A DNA stretch of 64,000 nucleotides from Bimastos eiseni (lineage: Eukaryota > Annelida > Clitellata > Crassiclitellata > Lumbricidae), in NCBI GenBank assembly GCA_959347315.1, contig OY365810.1, positions 22,101,835-22,165,834 on the forward strand, read 5' to 3'. Below, one piece after another: positions 27,901 to 37,856 of this stretch. The position numbers and the translations under genes were made by a program. A model generated the notes under the pieces. That model worked only from the letters and a program-made list of their open reading frames with translations, did not search any database and was not told where the DNA came from. Every line of letters starts with the position of its first letter. Position 1 is the stretch's first letter.

Positions 27901-28771
27901 ATTTGATATGGGATCATAAAGAGCAACATGATGAGAAACAGGGTTACAGAGCAACTGCACATCGGCAGTTACTCTGTAGCCATTTGGTACATTTTTGGCC
28001 CTTCACTTGACAGGAATTGCTGTTCCAGAAGCAGTTGGGTTGAGACAGTTGTAATCATATTATTGTCCATATTATACTTCCTTTAACCAAAATTCACATT
28101 TTCACATCACACATAAAGCTTAAAAATACCTAAAAGGTTTAAAACTCACTTAGGCTCAGGACTGCAAGAAATTTCACAGTTTATTTGAAGAGCTACACGA
28201 ATTAAACAAACAGTCCGAAGGATCTTGAGCACATTCGTGTATTCTAGGAGCCAAACAAGATAAATACCCGAAAAGTGCAGACAAGGCCAAGATAGGTTGT
28301 AAATGTACTTAATATTAAATAGCGATTGTATAATTATGGTCATGACTCTGCTCATTTTAAAATTAACTGATTGGGTAACATCCTTCACCACCACTTCACG
28401 TTTAAATAGGCCCCACATCATTTAAGGTCCCTGTGCTCAGACCATGCCCGGCCCATGTTTTGAATCTCTTAAATAACCACCTTCGAGAACAATCCGCATG
28501 CTCTCTTATACAGAAGCGCGTCAAAAGCAGCCTACGCTGTTACCGACATGGCTAACTGGGTCAGTTAGGTCACCAAAGGAACTCATTATGTCACAGAAAA
28601 CTATACAGAAAGTCAATCAAGACAGCTGAAAAGCGGTGGCATGACATCAACTATACATACATGTCACTTTCTTATCATCCTAGAAATCACAATGGCTTCA
28701 GCTACAGTGTGTTTCACCTATTGCAGTTGTATTTCAAGTGTAGTAAGGTTTCTTGGCGATTGCATATCAGC
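24906..28771. other. DERA-PEX11G intergenic region
   Basis: Between the DERA start codon and the PEX11G stop codon, both on the minus strand. It must contain the DERA promoter. The only repeat I can define is the MITE at 27189-27350. Open frames of 60-91 codons (for example at 25141, 26371, 27278 and 28146) match no family I know. Around 26260-26580 the sequence is very AT-rich. Confidence 0.6.
27189..27350. mobile_element. Small hAT-like MITE, family B2 copy 1
   Basis: About 160 bp, collinear with 30115-30289: AATACGCATGTTCCGCACAT, GATGTTCATTTAAAACAT, GAAAGATGTACCAT and a TTCCATGCAG end. It is flanked by CTATCCAGC on both sides (27180-27188 and 27351-27359), an 8-9 bp target duplication. 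The left terminal repeat is internally shortened to TAGTGCTGG. Confidence 0.75.
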
Positions 28772-31700
28772 CTATTTTGATTTCCGCTGTGCTTTTGTGA
28801 GCAAGTACAATCCCACAAGAGATGATATGGTTCCAAAGACAGCATTCTTTGTTGGTCCAAATTTTCCTGCCCACAGAAAGCCTTTCCATGGCAGATAGTT
28901 TACAGCAAGGATGAAATCCGAGACATTCTTAAGCAGATTCCAGTATTCGTCGATTTCTTTTTGAATGCACTGTACTATTGAAGTCTTTGTTGATGAAGTG
29001 TTCTCTTCTCTACAATTAAAAATAACCAGCACTTCTTGAGAAACAGATAAATTTACACTACAAGAATATACTCTCCACTAACAATAGTGTATACTAACAA
29101 TAACAGATGCATAAGATGAGTTGTCCTCTATCACCATAAAAGTTTGTTCACATTCTACTTTTGATTCTAACCTTTCTCTGCAACCAATCTATTCAAGACT
29201 TCGGAAGGAAGCCCGACTGAACTACTGCTGCACACTCTATGCAGGCCTTCCAGCTGGGCGATTGTGGTGCCTGGAGCGGCTTCTGCGTTCTGCTGCACGT
29301 CTTGTCAGACGCATTCAGAAATTTGGCCATGTCTCCAGCTATATGCTGGATGTGCTCCACTGGCTCCCCCACCAACAGCGAATTTTGTACCGTATCTTCT
29401 CTTTGGTATGGCATTATTTGCTTGGTCTCGCTCCTACTTATCTTTGCGATCTCTGTTACACCTCTGATCTCTGAGTGCACCGGATCGCCGCTCTCTACGC
29501 TCTACTGAGCGAGGCATGCTCATTGCCCCATTTGCCCATACAACTACTAAACAGAATCGCCCCTTCTCAGTGGTTGGCCCCTCGCTCTGGAACATTGCCG
29601 TTGCGGTTGTCGCCAAGACTCCACTCAGACTATTTTTATACTCACTTTAAATCTATTTTGCCGTGCCGGGGTCGGGAGCCTTCCTGAGCATTAGCCTTGA
29701 AGGAGCGCTATATAAATTTTCTTAATGAATGAATGAATGAATCATAGGATCTCTAACATGCAGCAAAACAGCAGAAGCATCAATTGGTAGGAGAAGGTAT
29801 TATGCTCAGCATTATTCATCAGGCTTAGAAGCAATGACAAATGAAAGTGCATTATAACTCAACCTAAGCTGCAAATATCAGTGCAGGCACATGTGTGTGT
29901 CAACACTGTGCTAAAATTATTCAGTGGCTTTATTAAAACAGCTGGATACCCAACTGCTCATCACCATGCGACTTCAGATTCACATTTCTTTGTTTAAAGT
30001 GCACTAAATTAGGGCATAACCAAGTAGACAATTTCCACCAAGTCCGATATTCGGATGAACTATTTGTCGGATCCGGGTACGAACCGAATATTAGCGGTAA
30101 ATCTGGCCAGCGAGTAGTGGAGGCGCTGGCCTTGAAAATTTGGTATGCAATAGCGGCAATACGCATGTTCCGCACATGATGTTCATTTAAAACATATTGA
30201 AAGATGTACCATAATTTCGTTAAAATTTATCTTTTATCTTTCTTTCGATACGCAATTACATATTTTATTTCCATGCAGCGCCTCCACTACCAGCGAGTAC
30301 TTATCCGTAGGCAAAACTTAGTTAACCAGCCATGTGTACAGGTATGAGCTACGAAGAACTATCTATAGTCAATGCAGAGTCTATAGCAATATCCTTCATA
30401 TAGTGTATCATCACACTCTAGGCTATAACAGTATATTTATTATTTAATAACTTTATTTGTAAAAAAATGTAAAACATTGTCATAAAATTTGAAATATGAA
30501 GTTATCAATGACGTCTTTACTCTGTAATGTTTACCAGAAAGAAGGTGGAGCCAATTCAAGTGGGAAAATTACTGATTTGGTCATCAGCTGGAGAATGCAA
30601 CCAAAAGAAATTAAAATTTATAAATTAGCATCATTATTTTAAAGAAAATTCAATGGAATGTTAAGTTCCTGTTTAATTAATCAATAACTTATAAGTAAGT
30701 CCGTTAGTCCTAAATTTATTTGATGAAAGAATACTATTTTATAAAAAAAATTATTTTATTAAAAAAGTTATTTTTAGCGTTTTGCGGGTGTAATATTTGC
30801 CGAGGCGAATACTTCCGAATAGTCCAATATTCGGCCGAGGCGGTTTCCGGTTATGCCCTACACTAAATATTTGTAATAAATACAAGGAAATAATCCATGA
30901 ATGTTATCGATACTGTGCTTTAGGCTAAAGCTGCTCAAAAACTTGTAAACTGCAATACTAAATTTTCACTGAATATGAATTTTAAGGTAAAGTGTTCAGG
31001 ACACTGTAAAAACATTTTGCATTAAACATTGTGATATTGATAATTAAAAGATGGTCCTAAATTCACTTTTGAGCAAAATTATCAACAGCAGCTAAAAAAA
31101 TCACCAAAGAAGCTATTAAAACATCATCTCACGTTTTTTCTAAAGATTCCAAGCGTTTCTGGAGAACAAGTTTAGTTCTCTGTTGTCGAAGTAAGACAAT
31201 CTGTCGAATGCCTCTGCAAAACAACACAGAATAACCTATTTTTGTTTCACCATAAAACCGATGTGGATGTAAAACATGCTTAGGTATAATATGCTTTAAG
31301 AAGAATAGACACCAAAAACAGACATTCATCCTGTACATGGTATATGATTCACTTGATATATTTAGAACAGACAAGTTAGCAGTGGACAGAGGAGATATGC
31401 TGTATACATCATAAGTGATGTTTTGCTAAAAAATTAAACAATTATGCACAAATCTGCAGATGTCTGATAGAGATTAGATAAACTGTCAAGCTATTGTTTA
31501 TAGTTTCTGAGTAACAGTAGCACGCTTAAATTCCAACATCAATAACAATAAATTCTTCCATTGTCGATCTTTAACAATTAGTACATAGTCAAAATTGCCT
31601 GTGGCTGTCGTGGTGCAGACAGCGAATTTAAATTGCAACATTACAATACAATACAATACAACTGTTATTTGAAATCGCCCTTCTTCCAGTTTAGTCTAGA

Positions 31701-34464
31701 AGTGCACACACTCCTCGACGGTGCAACTGCAGTTGTAACACAGAGCAATTGCGTACAAAAGTCCCTACACCGTGACCGACGCATTGGACGAGGGTCGAAC
31801 ACACTCATTAAAACATTACATTCAGTAATGCCTTTTTTTCGCACTGTTTCTGGCTTTTCTTCACCCATGATTACTGTGGTTTTATTTGGTTTCATGCTGT
31901 AACAACATTTCACCTCAGATCTTATGAGAAACATAAAACAATAGCATGAGAAAAGCTATTGAATAACCCTAACCGTAGAATGTTCAACAGGAGACTGATT
32001 CCCCAGCACAAAGTGCTAGCTGTCCACCAATTCTCTGACTTGATGGTCCATAGCTCACGGTCAGCTCCCCAAGCAATGTGTTCACAAGGAAAGTAAATCT
32101 GGCTGGATATGTTACCAAGTACGGAGCAGAGTCGCGAGAATATGTCCTCCTCCTGTAATAAAATTAATATGTCCTCCTATAATAAAATTAATATGTCCTC
32201 CTATAATAAAATTAATATATCCTCCTACAATACAATTAATATGTCCTCCTATAATAAAATTAATATGTCCTCCTCCTGTAATAAAATTAATATGTCCTCC
32301 TGTAATAAAATTAATATGTCCTCCTATAATAAAATTAATATGTCTTCCTGTAATAAAATTAATATGTCCTCCTATAATAAAATTAATATGTCCTCCTATA
32401 ATAAAATTAATATGTCCTCCTATAATAAAATTAATATGTCCTCCTCCTGTAATAAAATTAATATGTCCTCCTGTAATAAAATTAATATGTCCTCCTATAA
32501 TAAAATTAATATGTCTTCCTGTAATAAAATTAATATGTCCTCCTATAATAAAATTAATATGTCCTCCTACAATACAATTAATATGTCCTCCTATAATAAA
32601 ATTAATATGTCCTCCTATAATAAAATTAATATGTCCTCCTCCTGTAATAAAATTAATATGTCCCTATAATAAAATTAATATGTCCTCCTATAATAAAATT
32701 AATATGTCCTCCTATAATAAAATTAATATGTCCTCCTATAATAAAATTAATATGTCCTCCTATAATAAAATTAATATGTCTTCCTATAATAAAATTAATA
32801 TGTCCTCCTATAATAAAATTAATAACCTCACATATTAGATCCAATCAGATGCAGTTTACAAAATTCTTATGAATTCATATCTATTTTCATAACTTTTTTA
32901 AATACAATGTATAATTTTTATACATATACCACTTGGAATGGGCTTCCTCTGGCTCTTACCTAGGAATTCCTGATCTTCACTCTACTCTTCTCTTAAATCT
33001 GTCTTCTTTGACCGTGGTTGGACTGACAGCATCTCTAAGTAGATTTCTTTGCGAGGCGCTATCTAGTTTCAATGATTGATGTATACATACTTAGAAGTTG
33101 AAAGGATGAATTAATTGATTTTCCTGAATATTTACCACAAAAGGTTCCGTGGAACAGCTGACTGAATTAGGCGTAATTATCTGAATGAATAGATATTCAT
33201 CTTCCAAAAAATCATACAGCTTATAATTTGCACTGTTTTTATAATAATTGACTTCCTACATCCCAAGTTATAACAATACTTGTGATGAAATATGCTATAT
33301 TGCATCATTGATATTTAATTTTTACACGTCTACATCATCATGAATTAAATTAAAATAATCTCTTAAAAGACTGCCCATCGGCTTTGGGGCCATCCATAAA
33401 AGATGTCACGCAATTTTGGACGATTTTTGATCCCTACCTCTTTGTCACAAATGCCATGACCCCCTCAACATGATGTCACAGAGCCCAAAAACCAGATGTC
33501 AAGAATGTAATGCAAATTTTCTTATAATTATCAAAAAAGTAATTATAACTATCAAAATACTTGAAACTATATCGATAACTATAACAGCAGAACAAAGAAA
33601 AATGGAGAAATTATACTAACTGCACTCTTATGTGCAATTCTTCAAGATGAAAGACTCGGGTAGAATCATTACAATTATTAAAAAAATGTTCAATAACAAT
33701 AACTCTAAACAATTCAAACTTTAAACCTCTCCATTTTCCCATGGTGAAGCACAATGCTCCTTCATGGAGTAAATAATATCCAATCCACACTCCATTTTCT
33801 TTATTTCAGCGAATATCTGTGGCCTGTGCGTTTGGGCGGGATAATTGATTCCTGATCGTGTGTTACAGAATGGTTGCCTAACTTCCAAAACCACAAAATC
33901 GACACGCAGTGTAGAGCAACGAATCCAAAAATTAGGAATGCAAAAATCATAATTAGTGTTGTTGAATTGTGGTAATAATTACTGTTAATTATGTGAAACT
34001 TTTATAACTGAGTAAAATGTTTAATAAAGTTATGTGGTTTGATGTGACGTCACATTTCGTCTACCGCCTTCCCCTCATCACACCTAACGTCACAAATGCG
34101 TGACCCTTACCCCAAGGCGCATTACAGCATTTATGGACGGCCCCTTTTCTGCTCAATTACATTATTACACTGCTGCATCCAAATGATGATGAAAACAAAT
34201 TGAGAATAAACATTTAATAGCAAAAATGTAAAATTCAATAATACCAACACTGGCGCCCAACTTTTTGGTTACTCTCCACATTGGAATGTCGTCAAACAGC
34301 CGCAAAATTGTTCGAGCTGAACTCAGTTGCCGGGCAAACATGGTAAGTTTCTCACCCATCTTCCCCTTCACTGCTCCAGACAACAGCATGGCGGCATAGC
34401 CAGTCGTTCTGACAATCTTGTCCCGCCCTGAGTAAGTCTGCAGAAGTGCCACGTATGTGTCCAT
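28772..34464 (-). CDS. PEX11G: Peroxisomal membrane protein PEX11-gamma
   Basis: PEX11-family peroxisomal membrane protein acting in peroxisome elongation and division. Four coding exons: 34249-34464, 31974-32152, 31133-31213, 28772-29009; phases join to 237 residues, close to the ~241 of human PEX11G. Visible: YSGRDKIVRTTGYAAML, SSARTILRLFDDIPMW, then EEDIFSRLCSVLGNISSQIY, FPCEHIAWGADRELW, a hydrophobic stretch around WWTASTLCWGISLLLNIL, a basic region RQIVLLRQQRTKL, and the C-terminal LPWKGFLWAGKF ... FGTISSLVGLYLL. The start is the Met of MDTYVALL, nine bases after a likely 5'-UTR acceptor (CTAATGCAG). The exon-1 donor needed by phase (AGT|GTTGGT) is weak. The exon-2 acceptor is unit 1 of a 28-unit minisatellite built from that acceptor. 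Intron 1 also holds a TIR element; intron 3 a LINE end and nested hAT elements. Confidence 0.92.
29150..29742 (+). mobile_element. L2/CR1-like LINE 3' end with (GAAT)n tail
   Basis: The plus-strand frame reads LYAGLPAGRLWCLERLLRSA, ARLVRRIQKFGHVSSYML, LHWLPHQQRILYRIF and LGLAPTYLCDLC, the usual C-terminal end of L2/CR1-type reverse transcriptase proteins. After a stop and frame changes come NRIAPSQWLAPRSGTLPLRL and a GAGCGCTATATAAATTTT end followed by (GAAT)n. It is 5'-truncated and dead. It lies in PEX11G intron 3, antisense to the gene. Related tails are at 46738-46946 and 51266-51456. Confidence 0.85.
30010..30860. mobile_element. hAT-like element, family B1 (TAGGGCATAACC ends)
   Basis: TAGGGCATAACC at the left and GGTTATGCCCTA at the right, flanked by perfect 8-bp duplications CACTAAAT (30002-30009, 30861-30868). 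Subterminal CGAATATT / AATATTCGG words are inverted. There is no transposase, so it is non-autonomous. It hosts the nested MITE at 30115-30289. Confidence 0.88.
30115..30289. mobile_element. Small hAT-like MITE, family B2 copy 2, nested
   Basis: A 175-bp element with perfect 14-bp ends TAGTGGAGGCGCTG / CAGCGCCTCCACTA and perfect 8-bp duplications CCAGCGAG (30107-30114, 30290-30297). It is inserted in the 30010-30860 element. The other copy is 27189-27350. Confidence 0.9.
32142..32823. repeat. 28-unit minisatellite (24/27 bp) made from the PEX11G exon-2 splice acceptor
   Basis: Plus-strand units are ATGTCCTCCTATAATAAAAT+TAAT (24 bp), variants with CTGTAAT, and 27-bp units with an extra TCC; one unit is 22 bp. 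Read on the minus strand each unit is a T-rich tract ending TATAG or TACAG followed by GAGGACAT, that is a 3' splice site plus the first exon bases. Unit 1, a 27-bp form, is the real acceptor of exon 2 (exon begins at 32152). Units 6-12 and 13-19 have the same order of variants, a higher-order repeat of about 171 bp. Because units are multiples of three, the array yields a spurious open frame on the plus strand. Confidence 0.95.
33386..34144. mobile_element. TIR element with GGGGCC(A/G)TCCATAAA ends
   Basis: The left end GGGGCCATCCATAAAAGATG and right end TTTATGGACGGCCCC are inverse to each other, and subterminal words TGTCACGCA / TGCGTGAC are also inverted. It is about 759 bp without a coding frame, in PEX11G intron 1. 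Target duplications are unclear. The same end motif recurs inside the family C elements (GGGGCCGTCCATAAATGACG at 23953). Confidence 0.75.
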
Positions 34465-35256
34465 CGCTCGAAGGTACTGCATTAGAAAAAAGCAATTCAT
34501 TGGATGGCCCCTATACCCTGAGCTGTCATAACTTACTTGGTCAAATAGATACACTTCAAGGAGTATTGCTGCTTAAGTCCTATTCTAAATCGACACCTGA
34601 GGTTGCAAATGCAAAATGCTAGGTGGTTCCAAAAAAGATTGTCCAGTAACAGTTGGTCCACCTAAAACTTCTTGAGCCATATCATATTCTGCTGGACAAT
34701 AGACAAACGAACAAGCTTATCTATAACAAAAGGCTGACATGTGTACATGGGCTTTGGTCTATTAATAGAATGTTGAATACACTTAGATGTGAGGTTACAG
34801 ACACTATCTCACAAACAATATGAGACCAAAGTACCTGCTCTGCATTTGGCCTGAGAACAGGAGAGATACGGATAAAATTGTGAGAATACAGAAACTCCAT
34901 TTGCAAGCTCCATGATGCCACATATATACAATTTCAGTAGGCCAGCAGATTTGAAATAGAAGGTTCACTTTTGGACCAACAAGTTTTGCTCAAATTAAAT
35001 TGACAAGATAAGAAAATCCTGTAATTCGGGTGTTTCACTGCACAATAAGTATATTTGGTCCAAGATCACTATGTCTTTATATGCCTATATATGTCGAACC
35101 AATATCATCAGTTCTTTGAAAAATTTTGACAATAAATGGTACGTTGGTTCTGCTGAACTGCCAATCAATAAATCAGTGACTACAATCCTTTACATGATTA
35201 CACCATGGAAAAACTCTGTGTAACCATCATAATTTATTAAGTCGGATAAAAATTTT

Positions 35257-36527
35257 GGCAATCCTCCGAATACCGGTCCCAAATTATTTCGAATGTTTTA
35301 TCACATAGATATGCTTACTTAGTTATGGAAACGTGTCAGTTATAAACAATTACGTTTATATTTACGCCATTTTGTTAATCAGTAAATATTTCCGTTTATT
35401 TTCATAATTTCTTTTAAAATTATGGCAGGTAGACCAGCCGCTCCGATAAACATTACTCCCGTTGTTTTACATGCAGCGCAACTGGCAGGAATTGAATTAA
35501 CTCTGCATGATTTGTATGCTGTTATGTCGAACAAGCGTGAATGGCTGCAGTGGTTGGCACGACATCGCTTGATCCGAAACAACATTGATTGTGTAACATG
35601 CCGACGCCCAATGGCGTTAGTCGCTCGTGCGGAATGCAACGATGGTTTTTCGTGGCGTTGTAGGCAATGCAGCACCCGCAGTAGCGTTAGAACGGGATCA
35701 TTCTTTGCCAACTGCGAACTGACAACCGAAAAAATCGTTATGATCATGTATTATTGGGTTTATGAAGTGAAGTGTAAACATGTTATGTTGTCCGAAAGTC
35801 TGGTTAGCTGGGACACTGTCGTCAACTACAACAACTATTTTCGCAAGGAATGCTATCAGTGGCTGTTGACAACCAATCAATTGCTGGGAGGCTTCGATGC
35901 AAACGGACAGTCTGTTTTCGTCGAGATCGATGAGAGTTACTTTTTTCACAGAAAATATCACCATGGCCAGCGACGCGTTGGCAAGTGGGTTGTTGGCTTG
36001 GTCGAGCGTGGTAGCGGACGATGTTGGATGGAGGTTGTTGCCCGTCGAGATGCACAAACACTGGAACGCATTATTACTAATCATGTGTTGCCGGGGACAA
36101 CAGTCGTCACAGACGCTTGGCGAGGCTATCAGAATGTCGCTCGCATAAACAACGGGGTGTATGATCACGGAGTTGTTGTGCATGCTCATGAGTTCGTTCA
36201 TTCAGTACACAGGGACATTCACTCAGAAACTATCAAAGGATTGTGGATGCAAGCAAAACGTAAACTCCGGTATCAGAGCGGTACAAGTGGCTCTCTGTTT
36301 GCTAGCTACTTGTCGGCCTTTCAGTGGCGCAACAGTCACAAACATAACGTTTTCGGCAGCTATTTGCAAATGCTGTGCGACAATTACAATATTTAGTAGT
36401 TGATGACTGGTTGTCGGACAATAAATAACACTAATGCTGTGTTCTATCAATAAATAACATACTCTGGTGTACTATACTTCCTCTTATTAGTGTAAAATAA
36501 TTTGGGACCGGGATTCGGAGGATTGCC
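35257..36527 (+). mobile_element. Merlin-superfamily DNA transposon, apparently intact
   Basis: A 1271-bp element with terminal inverted repeats of 33 bp or more starting GGCAATCCTCCGAATACCGG. The right end is its inverse with one mismatch. It encloses one uninterrupted transposase frame, with two AATAAA signals after the stop (about 36420 and 36450). Merlin elements normally make 8-9 bp target duplications; none is obvious, although GTCGG (35241) and CCGAC (36529) flank the ends as a further inverted pair. It sits between the divergent PEX11G and MORC genes. Confidence 0.9.
35422..36396 (+). CDS. Merlin (IS1016/IS1595-like, ISXO2-type) transposase
   Basis: A 324-residue DDE transposase that would cut and paste its own element. 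An N-terminal zinc ribbon is visible as CVTC (Cys57, Cys60) and CRQC (Cys80, Cys83). The catalytic core shows VEIDESYF (Asp170), TDAWRGYQ (Asp231) and HSETIKGLW (Glu269), the order expected for the ISXO2/IS1595 fold. There are no internal stops or frameshifts and the length is normal for Merlin, so it may be functional. Base composition is richer in GC than the flanks. It is unrelated to the host genes beside it. A domain search for the ISXO2-like transposase family would settle the assignment. Confidence 0.92.
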   Translation: MAGRPAAPINITPVVLHAAQLAGIELTLHDLYAVMSNKREWLQWLARHRLIRNNIDCVTCRRPMALVARAECNDGFSWRCRQCSTRSSVRTGSFFANCELTTEKIVMIMYYWVYEVKCKHVMLSESLVSWDTVVNYNNYFRKECYQWLLTTNQLLGGFDANGQSVFVEIDESYFFHRKYHHGQRRVGKWVVGLVERGSGRCWMEVVARRDAQTLERIITNHVLPGTTVVTDAWRGYQNVARINNGVYDHGVVVHAHEFVHSVHRDIHSETIKGLWMQAKRKLRYQSGTSGSLFASYLSAFQWRNSHKHNVFGSYLQMLCDNYNI

Positions 36528-37856
36528 GCCGACGCCTACCTGCACTCAAATATTTATCTAAAGGTTCTCGTGTCAAGTACCAGAGCTGATAAAATAATGT
36601 CGGCAGTACTTTAAGCTCATGATCCCCGCTGTCGATTCTTGTGTGGCAGAAGAAATCGAATTTCTCTTACTATAATCATGCACAGCAAGAGAAATCGAGT
36701 TGTATTTTAAACAGAAAAAGAGGATTATTCGCTACCCTGTAAAAGAATATAACTCGATATTTTTCAGTTAAATATAAAGTTTTGTCTCGGTTCTAAGGCG
36801 CTCAAAATATAAATCGTAGCGCTTTTAAGAACCAATTTTATAATATGGCGTTAGTAAATATAACATTTTAACAGGCAAATATATCAATTTAACTTACCAG
36901 ACGGAGAAAAGACAAAGTTTAATATACGCACAATAATTATCATGCCCTCGTTCGTGAACTCGTGTAGACCTTCGGACCTCGGGCAATGTTTGATGTTTAC
37001 TTCTGCGTTTATAATATGTCTATGGTTTGTTCCTACATCTTACACCAAAGATTGGTAGACCATGCAAGGACGAATGTTCTCGAATGCTCTCAAAGGTTTG
37101 CACCAGACCGCACCAGACTGAATGAATGGTTTCTCCCATTGAGATTTATTTTGTAGCTATGCCCATGGTTTCTCCATTGGACCACTGCTCCACCTAGACA
37201 GCGGAGTAATTAGCAGAATCAACCGACGAACGATCGTTTAGGGCCATTATTGGCGATCCTTAGCTACCACTGTCGTCTTCCTTAACTAAGCAATAGATAG
37301 GCCTAGGGACCATGAGGAGACCTACATATAATACCGACGGAGGACAATTAAATTCAATTCCATTCTATTTGATAGCCAAAAACACGAGTAAAATAACAAA
37401 CAACAAGTTTTCATATATGAATAATCTGGTTACACATAGGATCCTAAGGATGTCAATATGACTTTTACAGGATCCTTGTAAATTTGTAAGTGCATAATAA
37501 TTAAGAAAAATGCCAGCTATGGGATTGTGTACGCTTGGTTGCATTGAGGGGAACATAGCCTGAAATATGACCCGGCCTCTAGGAAATCCATTTGATGCGC
37601 ATGATCGGTTTGATTAAAATTTTATTATAATTAATTTTCGGCTAGTATAATAAATAAAACTATTTAGGGTCTTTGTTTTGTTTGATCCATAGAATATTTG
37701 ATCCTTATACCTATTCTTAGCTGCACATAAACGACATCTTTGTATAATTATAAACGAGAGATCGCTGATTGTAGAAAATATTTGTTACGTGATCTCGATA
37801 AGAAATTTGAAACTCAAGCAGCTTGAAAAGAAAGGATTGAATTATAGTTTTTTAGA
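36528..37856. other. MORC upstream region
   Basis: 1.3 kb between the Merlin element and the MORC start codon, so it should contain the MORC promoter. I see no clear TATA box or CpG-rich block and no repeat family shared with the rest of the window. A 63-codon minus-strand frame at 37365 is unsupported. The spacer left of Merlin (34465-35256) likewise holds no feature I can name. Confidence 0.5.

Noticed and set aside
32109..32669. 186-codon plus-strand frame with MSSYNKIN repeats, and a 63-codon minus-strand frame of the same array
   Set aside because: The minisatellite unit is a multiple of three, so open frames arise automatically. The array is intronic and antisense to PEX11G.
34240..34249. 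Stronger-looking PEX11G exon-1 donor GGTATTA one codon further on
   Set aside because: It is in phase 1 and cannot join exon 2 in frame; the weak GTTGGT donor is the only phase-0 option I found.
35698..36201. 167-codon minus-strand frame antisense to the Merlin transposase
   Set aside because: A shadow of the transposase frame; no family resemblance.
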